In this document: positions 50,819-59,110 of the stretch, one piece after another
Numbering within the stretch: position 1 is the first letter of the stretch
Layout of the letters: each line of letters begins with the position of its first letter
NCBI RefSeq assembly: GCF_900078395.1
Contig: NZ_FKLA01000009.1
Location: 1,316,614 to 1,380,613, forward strand
Source: Anaerotruncus rubiinfantis
GTDB taxonomy: Bacteria; Bacillota; Clostridia; Oscillospirales; Ruminococcaceae
Reading direction: 5' to 3'
Length of the DNA stretch: 64,000 bases
Notes under the pieces: model-generated
Database searches by the model: none
What the model was told of the DNA's origin: nothing
Seen by the model: only the letters and a program-made list of their open reading frames with translations
Position numbers and translations under genes: made by a program

Positions 50819-51188
50819 AAACGGCCAGGTGTTCCAACATTTCGGCCATACCGAACAGTTCAAGATTTATGACACAGAGGACGGGAAAATCCTCTCCGCC
50901 CGCGTGGTGGATACCAACGGGAGCGGTCATGGGGCCCTGGCGGGTTTTCTAAAGGCACATGACGTCGACACGCTCATTTGCGGCGGCATCGGCGGCGGCG
51001 CGCGCACCGCCCTGGCACAGGCCGGGATCGCCATCTTCCCCGGCGCCGCCGGAAACGCGGATGAGCAGGCCGCCGCGCTTTTGGCGGGACGGCTCCAGTA
51101 TGACCCCGATACGCTGTGTGACCATCACGGTCACGAACATCATGGCGGCGAATGCCACGGCCATGACGGCTGCCCGGGAAATCATTGA
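50796..51188 (+). CDS. NifX/NafY-like dinitrogenase cofactor-binding family protein
   Basis: ATG 50796 follows GGAGG. The 130-residue product matches the NifB/NifX domain (MKIAVTYENGQVFQHFGHTE, VDTLICGGIGGGARTALAQA, GIAIFPGAAGNADEQAAALL). It ends in a His/Cys-rich metal-binding tail (HHGHEHHGGECHGHD). In nitrogen fixers the domain binds FeMo-cofactor precursors. In non-fixing Clostridia such proteins are thought to handle Fe-S or Mo clusters. No nif genes are here. It is co-transcribed with the DUF134 protein and perhaps with the Crp/Fnr gene 30 bases downstream. Confidence 0.82.
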   Translation: MKIAVTYENGQVFQHFGHTEQFKIYDTEDGKILSARVVDTNGSGHGALAGFLKAHDVDTLICGGIGGGARTALAQAGIAIFPGAAGNADEQAAALLAGRLQYDPDTLCDHHGHEHHGGECHGHDGCPGNH

Positions 51189-51218
51189 TTTGCAGGCAAT
51201 AGGAACGGAGGCGTTGTA

Positions 51219-51887
51219 ATGCCACTGGGAGCATTCCTCCCGTTTTGGGATCAGCTTTCAGAAGATCAGCGGGAATTGCTGCGTAAGAACGCGGTCGAAC
51301 GATCGGTATTAAAGGGAACCGTGATCCACAATGGATCGGAGGACTGCGTGGGTCTGCTTGTTGTGCAGTCCGGACAGCTCCGCGCCAGCATCCTGTCGGA
51401 GGAAGGGCGTGAAATCACCCTCTACCGGCTGTTTGAACGGGATATCTGCCTGTTCTCCGCCTCCCGCATGCTGCGCAGCATCCAGTTCGATATCACGGTG
51501 GAAGCGGCACAGAACAGCCGCTTTTGGCTGATCCCCACACCGGTTTACCAGCGGCTGATGCAGCAATCCGCCGCGGTGGCCAACTACACGAACGAACTGA
51601 TGGCTTCCCGGTTTTCCGACGTGATGTGGCTGATGGACCAGGTCCTTTACAAACGGCTTGATTCCCGGCTGGCGGCTTTTCTGCTGGAGGAAGGCGAAAT
51701 CGCGGACACGAATCAGCTGCGGATCACCCATGAAATGGCTGCCCGGCATCTGGGCAGCGCGCGCGAAGTAGTCACCCGGATGCTGAAATATTTTCAGTCC
51801 GAAGGAATTGTGGCGCTCTCGCGCGGTACGGTTACCATCGTTTCCCCCGATAAACTCCGACAACTTGCAGCGGACAGTCTCCGCTGA
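51219..51887 (+). CDS. Crp/Fnr-family transcriptional regulator
   Basis: The 222-residue product has an N-terminal cyclic-nucleotide-binding-like barrel (about residues 20-120, VGLLVVQSGQLRASILSEEG). A long dimer helix and a C-terminal winged HTH follow (LRITHEMAARHLGSAREVVT, about 165-185). It has Cys near residues 46 and 86 but no Fnr-type N-terminal cysteine cluster, so oxygen sensing through 4Fe-4S is not evident. ATG 51219 has GGAACGGAGG upstream. It lies before a thioredoxin gene and sulfur-redox genes, which it may control, and it may bind the palindrome at 50343. Confidence 0.88.
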   Translation: MPLGAFLPFWDQLSEDQRELLRKNAVERSVLKGTVIHNGSEDCVGLLVVQSGQLRASILSEEGREITLYRLFERDICLFSASRMLRSIQFDITVEAAQNSRFWLIPTPVYQRLMQQSAAVANYTNELMASRFSDVMWLMDQVLYKRLDSRLAAFLLEEGEIADTNQLRITHEMAARHLGSAREVVTRMLKYFQSEGIVALSRGTVTIVSPDKLRQLAADSLR

Positions 51888-51985
51888 CAAATTCCTTTCG
51901 CTGTGTGACTTGGTCACGGAAAAGGCGGGCATTTTGCTGTATCCTATGGATGTAAACAAAACACATCCTGAAAGGAGCATGTAAG

Positions 51986-52297
51986 ATGTCTGCTTTTTCT
52001 ATTACAAAAGAAAACTTTAACCAAGAGGTACTTAACGCTTCCGAGCCAGTGCTGCTCGATTTCTGGGCGCCCTGGTGCGGCCCGTGCCGGATGTTTTCCC
52101 CCGTCATTGATGAGATCGCTGAAGAACATTCCGGCGAAGTCAAGGTCGGCAAGATAAACATCGACGAACAGCCGGAACTGGCCGAACAGTTCGGCGTCAT
52201 GAGCATCCCAACCCTGGTGCTGGTAAAGGACGGCAAGCCGGTATCCACATCGGTCGGCGTCAAACCGAAATTTATGGTTGCCAAGATGCTGAAGTAA
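51986..52297 (+). CDS. trxA: Thioredoxin
   Basis: The 103-residue product has the active site WAPWCGPCRMF (Cys about residues 30 and 33), preceding beta strand VLLDFWAPW, and the conserved cis-Pro in SIPTLVLVKDGKP. The start follows GAAAGGAGC. It is reduced by thioredoxin reductase (trxB at 21623). Placement between a Crp/Fnr regulator and sulfur-metabolism genes suggests it supplies electrons to, or is induced by, sulfur stress. A TGTGACTTGGTCACGG dyad lies upstream near 51904-51919. A terminator follows immediately. Confidence 0.93.
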   Translation: MSAFSITKENFNQEVLNASEPVLLDFWAPWCGPCRMFSPVIDEIAEEHSGEVKVGKINIDEQPELAEQFGVMSIPTLVLVKDGKPVSTSVGVKPKFMVAKMLK

Positions 52298-52325
52298 AAA
52301 AAGCCGCCCGCGGGCGGCTTTTTTT
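52297..52325. terminator. Bidirectional terminator after the thioredoxin gene
   Basis: AAAAAAGCCGCCCG and CGGGCGGCTTTTTT form a near-perfect palindrome between convergent thioredoxin and LysR genes. Confidence 0.85.
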
Positions 52326-53236
52326 CATGGGGTTTGTCCGTGGGGATGCTTCTGTTCCTCCTGTCCGAACCGTTCACAGACCGAAACAAAACAGGAAAGC
52401 ACTTCCGAAAAAAACTTGTTCTTGTGGTACACCAAATTGAAACTGCGGCCGAGTGAAAGACCTTCAATCCCGCAGGCCCAGAGCCTGCCTTCTGAAATCT
52501 CCTGCCGTACCAGCCGTTCGGACAGCACGGTAATCCCATGCCCGTCCATCACAGCGTTCTTGATCGCGCCCTCGTTATAGCAGGTCCATTTGACTTCATA
52601 AGGAATTTGCCGCAGGCGCAGCTGATTTTCGAGCTGTGCACGGGTACCGCTCCCTTCCTCGCGCAGTACAAACGGCTGGTGCGCGAGCTCCAAAGGCATC
52701 ACCGAAGCACGGCCAAAAAACGGATGGTTTTTTCCGCAGGCAAGCACCATTCTGTCCTGGATTGCCTGTTTGACGACCAGATCCGGCTGGGTGATCCGGC
52801 CCTCCACCAGCCCGATATCCAGTTCGCTTTTCAGGAGCCGTTCCTCAATGATATGTGTGTTCGCCACAAATACCTCTGGCTGCGCGACCGGGAATTCCCG
52901 GCACAGCCAGGAGATGATCGGGCTCATCACACAGGTGCCGACCGTGACGGTTGCGCCAACGCGCAGGTGCATCCGCTCTGCGGCTTTTTTGAGGTAACCG
53001 TCCATCTCCTCCCAAAGCGAGAGAAAATGCCGCGCGTAGTCAAGCAGTTCGCTGCCGGTGCGGGTCAGGTAGAGGCTCCTTCCCAGCCGCTCGAACAGCC
53101 GCACACCGTATTCCCGTTCGATCTCGGCGATCGCCTGACTGACCGAAGGCTGGGTGATGTACATTTCGCGCGCAGCTTCGCTCATACGGCCGCAGTCGGC
53201 CACTTTGACGAAAATCTGCAGATGTCGTGTCGTCAT
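52325..53236 (-). CDS. LysR-family transcriptional regulator, CysL-like
   Basis: The 303-residue protein has the LysR HTH (TTRHLQIFVKVADCGRMSEA then AREMYITQPSVSQAIAEIE) and an effector domain with GTCVMSPIISWLCREFP. It most resembles CysL/CbbR-type members linked to sulfite or carbon regulation. It is divergent from the CoA-disulfide reductase and siroheme reductase genes. The region between contains ATAGGTA-TT-TACCTAT (53254-53269), a probable LysR operator. It is likely the activator of the sulfur-redox pair. Confidence 0.88.
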   Translation of the reverse strand: MTTRHLQIFVKVADCGRMSEAAREMYITQPSVSQAIAEIEREYGVRLFERLGRSLYLTRTGSELLDYARHFLSLWEEMDGYLKKAAERMHLRVGATVTVGTCVMSPIISWLCREFPVAQPEVFVANTHIIEERLLKSELDIGLVEGRITQPDLVVKQAIQDRMVLACGKNHPFFGRASVMPLELAHQPFVLREEGSGTRAQLENQLRLRQIPYEVKWTCYNEGAIKNAVMDGHGITVLSERLVRQEISEGRLWACGIEGLSLGRSFNLVYHKNKFFSEVLSCFVSVCERFGQEEQKHPHGQTP

Positions 53237-53253
53237 GTGTGCCTCCTTAATTT

Positions 53254-53269
53254 ATAGGTATTTACCTAT
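53254..53269. promoter_or_regulatory. LysR-type operator palindrome
   Basis: ATAGGTATTTACCTAT is a perfect 7-bp-arm palindrome with a 2-base centre in the divergent promoter region between the LysR gene and the flavoprotein gene. Confidence 0.65.
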
Positions 53270-53365
53270 TGATTTTATTTAAATATTAGTATTTTACATA
53301 TATTATGTCAAGTGTTAAAATGATAACTATGAAAGCCCCGGTTAATATTCCGGGCAGGTGAAAGG

Positions 53366-55000
53366 ATGAAACGTATGAATATCCTGATCATCGGCGGCGT
53401 CGCCGCCGGCACCAAGACCGCCGCCAAGCTCAAACGTGAACTTGGGGACAACTGCAAGGTCACCATCATAACCAAAAGCGACGACATCTCCTACGCGGGC
53501 TGCGGGCTGCCCTACTATGTGGGCGGCGTCATTCCTTCGCGCGACCAGCTGATTGTCAACACCCCCAAACGCTTTTCCGTCCTGACCGGCGTGGAGGTTC
53601 GCTGCGGCATCGAAGCGGTCGGCGTGGACCGGCAGGCCAAAATTGTTCACGCGCGGGAAACCTACACCGGTGTGGACATGGCCTTCCCATACGATAAACT
53701 GGTCATCGCAGTGGGCGCGCGTTCGGTCTGTCCCCCGATAGAAGGCGTCGACCTGCCCGGCGTCTTTCTCATGCGTACCCCAGACGATGCAGTACGTCTG
53801 CGCGAAGCAATCGACACGGGCGTCAAGCGTGCCGTTGTCGCGGGCGGCGGCTTCATCGGACTCGAAGTTGCCGAAAACCTCAAATTGCAGGGTGTGCGGC
53901 CTGTCGTAATCGATATGGCAGATCAGATCATGCCCGGCTTTGACCAGGATTTCGCGGAATGGGCTGAAAATAAGCTTGGCGACGAAGGCATCCCGGTTTT
54001 TACCGGCGACCGGCTGGTCGCCATCGAAGGCGATGGCAAAGTACAGAAAGTCCGCACCGAAAACCGTGCCATGAAGGCCGACGCGGTTATCCTGTCGCTC
54101 GGCATCCGCCCGAATACCGATTTTCTCATGGACACCGGCCTGGAAATGGCAAAGAACGGCGCATTGCTGGTGGATGACCACCTGCAGACCAATGACCCGG
54201 ACATCTTTGCAGCAGGCGACTGCGTTCTGGTCAAAAGCCGTATCACCGGTCAGTCCGCCTGGTCTCCCATGGGCTCCTCCGCCAACATGGAAGGCCGCCT
54301 GCTGGCCAAAATCCTTTCTGGAAAGGGCAAGGCATATCCCGGCGTGCTTGGCACGGCAATTGTTAAGCTGCCGGGTGTAAACGCTGCCAAAACCGGCCTC
54401 AATACCGCGGCCGCGAAAGAACAAGGCTACGACGTTTGTTCGGTCACCGTTGTGACCGATGACAAAGCCCATTACTATCCCGGCGCAGACAGTTTCATCA
54501 TCCGGTTGATCGCCGACCGCACGAGCCGCAAACTGCTCGGCGTACAGGCGCTCGGCACAGGCGAAGTTGATAAGGTGGTGGACGTCGGCGCGACCGCGAT
54601 TTCGCTCGGCGCGAAGGTCGACGAACTCGATAATCTCGACCTCTGCTACGCACCGCCGTTTTCTACCGCAATCCATCCATTTGTCACCGCCGTCGACGTG
54701 CTCATCAATAAGCTTGACGGCTTTATGGATGGTGTGACCCTCAGCGAAGCCAAAACGATGCCTGCGGGGACCCTCTGGGTGGATGTAACCGAGTCTCCCT
54801 CGATTCCCGGCTGCCGCAGTATCCCGTTCACCAGCATCAACGGTCCGATTGCGGGCATCGACCCACAGACGCCAATGGTGCTCGTCTGCAAGAAGGGGAA
54901 GCAGGCATACCTTGCCCAGAACCGTCTGAAACGGTACGGTTATGCCAACACGAAGGTGCTCGAAGGCGGAATCACCTTCAATCCAATCGAAGAAGAATAA
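53366..55000 (+). CDS. CoA-disulfide reductase / polysulfide reductase with C-terminal rhodanese domain
   Basis: The 544-residue flavoprotein has FAD-binding IIGGVAAGTKTAAKLKRE (about residues 8-25), the single redox cysteine in SYAGCGLPYYVGG (Cys46) and NADPH-binding VVAGGGFIGLEVAENL. FAAGDCVLV and a dimerisation domain with AIHPFVTAVDVL follow. The last 90 or so residues are rhodanese-like (about 455-544: LWVDVTESPSIPGCRSIPFT) with a Cys at the active-loop position (LVCKKGKQAY). This is the CoADR-RHD architecture that reduces CoA disulfides, persulfides or polysulfide. ATG 53375 is an alternative start. It is co-transcribed with the siroheme reductase 14 bases downstream. Confidence 0.9.
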   Translation: MKRMNILIIGGVAAGTKTAAKLKRELGDNCKVTIITKSDDISYAGCGLPYYVGGVIPSRDQLIVNTPKRFSVLTGVEVRCGIEAVGVDRQAKIVHARETYTGVDMAFPYDKLVIAVGARSVCPPIEGVDLPGVFLMRTPDDAVRLREAIDTGVKRAVVAGGGFIGLEVAENLKLQGVRPVVIDMADQIMPGFDQDFAEWAENKLGDEGIPVFTGDRLVAIEGDGKVQKVRTENRAMKADAVILSLGIRPNTDFLMDTGLEMAKNGALLVDDHLQTNDPDIFAAGDCVLVKSRITGQSAWSPMGSSANMEGRLLAKILSGKGKAYPGVLGTAIVKLPGVNAAKTGLNTAAAKEQGYDVCSVTVVTDDKAHYYPGADSFIIRLIADRTSRKLLGVQALGTGEVDKVVDVGATAISLGAKVDELDNLDLCYAPPFSTAIHPFVTAVDVLINKLDGFMDGVTLSEAKTMPAGTLWVDVTESPSIPGCRSIPFTSINGPIAGIDPQTPMVLVCKKGKQAYLAQNRLKRYGYANTKVLEGGITFNPIEEE

Positions 55001-55013
55001 AGGAGCGAATAGA

Positions 55014-55958
55014 ATGTACAAACCCACGGAAGCGGAAAAGAAAGCCGTCAAAGGCAGAGGGTTTCTCGCCAACAATGACGGCGTCCATTTCTCCGCGCGG
55101 ATCATCACGGTCAACGGTGTAATCACCTCAGCTCAGGCGATCACGCTGGCAGAAGCCGCGGAAAAATTCGGTAACGGCAAGGTTACATATACCTCCCGCA
55201 TGACCATCGAGCTGCCCGGCCTCGCATATGAGGACATCGAGCCGTTCACCGAATTTATCGCCCGAGACGGGCTGGTCACCGGCGGCACCGGTTCCCGCGT
55301 GCGTCCGGTCGTGGCCTGCAAAGGCACCGTCTGCGTCCATGGGCTCTGCGATACCCAGGCGCTGGCCGCGGAGATCCACGAAATTTTCTACAAGGGCTGG
55401 TACGACGTCAAACTCCCGCATAAATTTAAAATTGGTGTTGGTGGCTGCCCCAACAACTGCATCAAACCTGACCTGAACGATTTCGGCATCGTCGGTCAGC
55501 GGGTCCCGGCATTCGACGCGGACATGTGCAACAGCTGTAAAAAATGCCCGCCGGTTTCCCTCTGCCCAATCCATGCGCTCCATATGGAAGACGGTGAGGT
55601 CGTGCTGGACGAGACGCTTTGCAACAACTGCGGTAAGTGCATCGACAAATGCACCTTTGATACGATTGAAGAGAAAGCTTCCGGTTACAAGCTTTATGTT
55701 GGCGGCAAATGGGGCAAGGCGGTCCGTCCCGGCACGCCGGTCAAAGGCGTCTTTTCCAAGGATCAGGTCCTGTCCTGCATCGAAAAAGCCCTGCTCATCT
55801 ACCGTGAACAGGGAAAAACCGGTGAGCGCTTCGGCATCATGATCGACCGGCTTGGCGCGGACAACTTCATCTCCCAACTGCTTTCGGATGAAATCCTCGC
55901 TAGAAAACAGCAGATTCTCGACGCGCCTTTGCACCTTGAAGGTGGCGCTCAGTGCTGA
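55014..55958 (+). CDS. Siroheme sulfite/nitrite-reductase-like protein with two 4Fe-4S ferredoxin clusters
   Basis: ATG 55014 follows AAAGGAGCG. The 314-residue product has a ferredoxin-like half-domain (NDGVHFSARIITVNGVITSA), siroheme/4Fe-4S ligands in ACKGTVCVHGLCDTQ and GVGGCPNNCIKPDLND, then two ferredoxin motifs: CNSCKKCPPVSLCP and CNNCGKCIDKCTFD. The first ferredoxin motif carries two extra residues before its last cysteine. Such proteins resemble AsrC or single-subunit anaerobic sulfite/nitrite reductases. With the adjoining CoA-disulfide reductase it probably reduces sulfite or another sulfur oxyanion. Nitrite as substrate cannot be excluded. Confidence 0.85.
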   Translation: MYKPTEAEKKAVKGRGFLANNDGVHFSARIITVNGVITSAQAITLAEAAEKFGNGKVTYTSRMTIELPGLAYEDIEPFTEFIARDGLVTGGTGSRVRPVVACKGTVCVHGLCDTQALAAEIHEIFYKGWYDVKLPHKFKIGVGGCPNNCIKPDLNDFGIVGQRVPAFDADMCNSCKKCPPVSLCPIHALHMEDGEVVLDETLCNNCGKCIDKCTFDTIEEKASGYKLYVGGKWGKAVRPGTPVKGVFSKDQVLSCIEKALLIYREQGKTGERFGIMIDRLGADNFISQLLSDEILARKQQILDAPLHLEGGAQC

Positions 55959-56132
55959 ATAGGGAAAGAATAGTACCAGTAAGCATTGACTAAAGGTGTA
56001 AGTTCACGCAAACCACATGAATACAAGCCTATTTGCACCTTTAGAATGTTCAGTCCATAGCGAATTTTGAAAGGTGTGTCCTGTAAGGCTTTTACTGCCT
56101 CTACTGCGCAACAAAGAAATACCATAATGACA

Positions 56133-56163
56133 GGGAGCGAAAGCATTATTTGCTTTCGCTCCC
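56133..56163. terminator. Hairpin terminator
   Basis: GGGAGCGAAAGCA pairs with TGCTTTCGCTCCC around a 5-base loop. The 175 bases between the siroheme reductase stop and this hairpin hold no convincing gene. Confidence 0.7.
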
Positions 56164-56193
56164 TTGACTGTTGCTATCACTTGCGTTATTTAC

Positions 56194-56634
56194 TCATAAT
56201 CTCATGTACAAAATAGGATATGGCATACCCTGTTCATCTGTTTCGGTTCTTTTATAAACTTTAAAGCCCATATGTTCATAAAACCCTTTTGCTTTTGGAT
56301 TTTGTTCATTAACCCCCAACTCATTAATCCCGTATTCTTTGATGCCGTATTCAAGTAATTTTTTTCCTAGACCACGTCCGCGTTCTTTGGGGGCAATAAA
56401 TAGCATTTCAAGTTTTTGTCCATCTATCCCCATAAATGCAACTGGCTCGCCGTTCTCGTTTTATGCAATAATTAAATGAGGAATCCCTATTAATGCTTGC
56501 GGAATGTATTTTTGGATATTGTTTATTTCTTCATCGGACAAAAATAAATGCGTTTCTTTCACAGAAGTTTTCCAGACTTTTTCAAGCTGTTCTATTAGTG
56601 CTTGATTTCTATTTTCAACTTTAATTATTTTCAT
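56194..56634 (-). pseudogene. GNAT N-acetyltransferase interrupted by an in-frame TAA
   Basis: Starting from ATG 56634 (MKIIKVENRNQALIEQLEKV) the frame reads to HLIIA, meets TAA at 56461-56463, and continues in the same frame as NENGEPVAFMG, then LFIAPKERGRGLGKKLLEYG with the acetyl-CoA loop, and FYEHMGFKVYKRTETDEQGM. One nonsense codon in an otherwise intact GNAT of about 146 residues points to very recent loss, a sequencing error, or readthrough. AT-rich composition differs from nearby genes. Substrate unknown. Confidence 0.82.
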
Positions 56635-56917
56635 ACATATCCCCATCCCATCCGCTTCTATTAAAATAACATTGCTTTTGACATCTGCACTATATCATAC
56701 TCCATATTGTTTGTCCACTGCATGCCCTTCAAAAAGTTTCACTGAGTTGGAAATGAAAATTAAGCCGTTTCAAGGGATTATAAAAACACTTATGAGGGCT
56801 TATAAAACGATTTTGCCTATTAAATCAATAAAATAGCTGCATATTAAGTTTTTGCTTCCCGGATTTTATAAAGACCGAGGGTACGACATAAAATTCCACG
56901 CAATATCTTGACAGATT

Positions 56918-57031
56918 CAGTTCTTTAAAGTTAGAGTTATAGAAAAGGATAATTTTCATTGGCAGGATGTTATCGTAAAAGATGACGGCGAATGGCGTAT
57001 TAATTTTGACTTATATGCCCAGCGAATATGA
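56918..57031 (+). pseudogene. C-terminal gene remnant
   Basis: A 37-codon open frame ending in TGA reads FFKVRVIEKDNFHWQDVIVK then DDGEWRINFDLYAQRI, which looks like the last strands of a small beta-rich (NTF2/DUF4878-like) protein. No start codon or N-terminal part is visible. The rest of 56647-57119 shows only AT-rich sequence without a gene. Confidence 0.4.
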
Positions 57032-57119
57032 TAAGCGTCACTTTTCATGAAACAGTTATGCGTCCAAATAAAAGGCAGGCGAGGAACAGACGGAGAAAAA
57101 TGATTTTTCAAAAGGCAGT

Positions 57120-58448
57120 ATGTGGCGCAATATCATGGGCCTTGCGCTGCCGATGACGATCGCGCAGCTGATCAATGTTCTTTATAATGTGGTGGACCGG
57201 ATGTATATCGGCCATATCCCGCAGGCGTCGACACTGGCCCTGACTGGGCTGGGACTGACCTTTCCGGTCATCTCGATCATCACCGCCTTTGCGAACCTTG
57301 TGGGCATGGGCGGCGCGCCGCTCTGCTCGATTGCGCGCGGCCGCGGAGACCATGAGGAAGCCGAAAGCATCATGGGCAATTCCTTCACGCTGCTTTTGAT
57401 ATTTGGCGTATCGCTCACGGCAATCTGCCTCTGCTTCAAACGGCCGCTGCTCTACCTGTTTGGCGCGAGCGATGTGACATTTCCTTATGCGGACGCTTAC
57501 CTTACGATATACCTTTGCGGGAGCCTGTTTGTGATGGTGGGGCTTGGAATGAACAGCTTCATCAATTCTCAGGGCTTTGGCCGCATCGGGATGATGACCG
57601 TGCTGCTTGGCGCGATCGTCAATATTCTGCTTGATCCGGTTTTTATCTTTGTTTTTGGGATGGGGGTGCGCGGCGCGGCGCTCGCCACGGTGGTGTCGCA
57701 GTTTCTCTCCGCTTTCTGGGTCATGCGGTTTCTCACGAGTCCGGATGCAATCTACCGCTTGCAGAAAAGAACGCTCCGGCTTCGGGGAGCGCTTGTACGG
57801 CGTATTCTCGCGCTTGGAACATCGGGGTTCATCATGGCGATCACCAACTCGACGGTGCAGATCGTCTGCAACGCGACCTTGCAGAGGTACGGAGGAGACC
57901 TTTACGTTGGTGTCATGACGGTTATCAATTCGCTGCGTGAGATTATTATCATGCCCGCGAATGGAATTGGAAGCGGCGCGCAGCCGGTTCTCGGGTTTAA
58001 TTACGGCGCAAAGGAATACGGGCGGGTACGCAAGGGCATCCAGTTTACAGCGATTGTCTGCGTCGCATACACAACGGCGGTGTGGATCTGTCTGATGGCT
58101 TTTCCGGAACCGTTCATTCATATCTTTAACAGCGATCCGGAGCTGATTGCGCAGGGGGTGCCCGCGATGCATATCTATTTCTTCGGCATCTTCATGATGT
58201 CCCTGCAGATGGCTGGGCAGAACGTCTTTGTGGCGCTGGGCAAATCGAAGCAGGCGGTCTTTTTCTCGATTTTCCGCAAGGTGATCATCGTAACCCCGCT
58301 GACCTTCCTGCTGCCGCTCTGGTTCGGCACCGACGGGGTATTTCTCGCGGAGCTGGTCTCCAACTTCATTGGCGGAACGGCGTGCTTTGGCACAATGCTG
58401 TTGCTCGTTTGGCCAAAACTCAGAAATGTGGATGGGAAAACCCGATAG
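57120..58448 (+). CDS. MATE family multidrug/sodium antiporter
   Basis: The 442-residue product has about twelve helices and MATE hallmarks: LALPMTIAQLINVLYNVVDR, GGAPLCSIARGRGDHEEA, DPVFIFVFGMGVRGAALATV, MPANGIGSGAQPVLGFNYGA and the C-terminal GQNVFVALGKSKQA. It exports cationic compounds in exchange for sodium or protons. The usual N-terminus is encoded upstream in frame (QTEKNDFSKGS before MWRN) but lacks an ATG, GTG or TTG, so the natural start codon seems lost or unusual. Without those residues the first helix is still complete. Terminator follows. Confidence 0.85.
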   Translation: MWRNIMGLALPMTIAQLINVLYNVVDRMYIGHIPQASTLALTGLGLTFPVISIITAFANLVGMGGAPLCSIARGRGDHEEAESIMGNSFTLLLIFGVSLTAICLCFKRPLLYLFGASDVTFPYADAYLTIYLCGSLFVMVGLGMNSFINSQGFGRIGMMTVLLGAIVNILLDPVFIFVFGMGVRGAALATVVSQFLSAFWVMRFLTSPDAIYRLQKRTLRLRGALVRRILALGTSGFIMAITNSTVQIVCNATLQRYGGDLYVGVMTVINSLREIIIMPANGIGSGAQPVLGFNYGAKEYGRVRKGIQFTAIVCVAYTTAVWICLMAFPEPFIHIFNSDPELIAQGVPAMHIYFFGIFMMSLQMAGQNVFVALGKSKQAVFFSIFRKVIIVTPLTFLLPLWFGTDGVFLAELVSNFIGGTACFGTMLLLVWPKLRNVDGKTR

Positions 58449-58455
58449 CCCGATC

Positions 58456-58496
58456 AAAAAACCGGCGCGTACCAGATTTGGTGCGCGCCGGTTTTT
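58456..58496. terminator. Terminator after the MATE gene
   Basis: AAAAACCGGCGCG and CGCGCCGGTTTTT form a stem with inner pairing of the 14-base middle (ACCAGATTTGGT), followed by T residues. Confidence 0.85.
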
Positions 58497-58537
58497 GTAT
58501 GGAAGATTCTGTTTTTAATCCGGGGAAGATCCGAAAG

Positions 58538-58740
58538 CTATTGGGCCGACGCCATATGTCGTGATCCTCTTGAGGCGTCTTTGCAAAGCGGGCTGAGCTC
58601 CTCCTGAATGCGGGCCGCGATGTCCGTCGTGCCCGGCCGCCGGGCGGCGAGGACGAGCGGAACACAGACCGCTTCACCGGCGCGGCACAGGATTTGCCGC
58701 GCGGGGTCCTCCGAAAGAACAGTATCCGCCGTTGGCGCCC
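58538..58740 (-). pseudogene. C-terminal remnant of an unidentified gene
   Basis: On the minus strand an open frame of about 66 codons ends at TAG (58538-58540) and reads DTVLSEDPARQILCRAGEAV, CVPLVLAARRPGTTDIAARI, QEELSPLCKDASRGSRHMAS. It has the base composition of a real GC-rich gene but no start, and upstream sequence changes abruptly to AT-rich. It looks like the tail of a truncated gene. Family not recognised. Confidence 0.4.
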
Positions 58741-58793
58741 ATCTTCTGCTGTGTCAATAAATTTCGAAAAATCAAATCCTGGAATGTAAAAAA

Positions 58794-58820
58794 GAAAGGG
58801 CGGTTAGATACCGCCCTTTC
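58794..58820 (-). terminator. Terminator of the small membrane protein gene
   Basis: GAAAGGGCGGT pairs with ACCGCCCTTTC; read leftward it is followed by a T6 run. The stop codon of the 66-residue gene lies in the stem. Confidence 0.75.
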
Positions 58821-59004
58821 CTATTAGGAAGAGATGATGAAAAAACGTAAAATGTGTCTTTTTTCCCATTTGAGGGGTCTGCTCATTGGCGGACCAGCGC
58901 TGCTGGTAAAAACCTTTTTGCAGGGAGCGGGAAAAACGGCGTGTGACCCAGAAGCCAACCGCAATGATATAGAAAAGGCCGCCAATTAATACAAGTGCTT
59001 CCAT
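58804..59004 (-). CDS. Small membrane protein divergent from kdp operon
   Basis: ATG 59004 follows AAAGGAAGTGATC, a good ribosome site; the longer frame is not needed. The 66-residue product has one N-terminal helix (EALVLIGGLFYIIAVGFWVT, about residues 2-21) followed by a basic, aromatic-rich tail (RRFSRSLQKGFYQQRW). It lacks a recognisable family. Its divergent position 200 bases from kdpF suggests it could be linked to potassium stress, but nothing in the sequence proves this. Confidence 0.6.
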   Translation of the reverse strand: MEALVLIGGLFYIIAVGFWVTRRFSRSLQKGFYQQRWSANEQTPQMGKKTHFTFFHHLFLIGKGGI

Positions 59005-59110
59005 AAGATCACTTCCTTTGTTTATAGTATAAAGCCGAAGATGTTCGCATGGGTTAAAGGTTTGAGAGCGGGCATTAAGGCTTTGCAAAGACATTTTGGC
59101 TCCGGGAGAA

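Noticed and set aside
53342..55126. 594-codon open frame on the minus strand
   Set aside because: It lies exactly opposite the CoA-disulfide reductase, has no ribosome site or recognisable domain, and arises from GC-rich codon bias in the antisense frame.
55949..56146. Possible 65-residue gene on the minus strand after the siroheme reductase
   Set aside because: No ribosome site or recognisable pattern; overlaps a terminator region.
57108..58457. 449-codon open frame on the minus strand
   Set aside because: Antisense shadow of the MATE gene; the translation is His/Arg/Lys-rich and has no domain.
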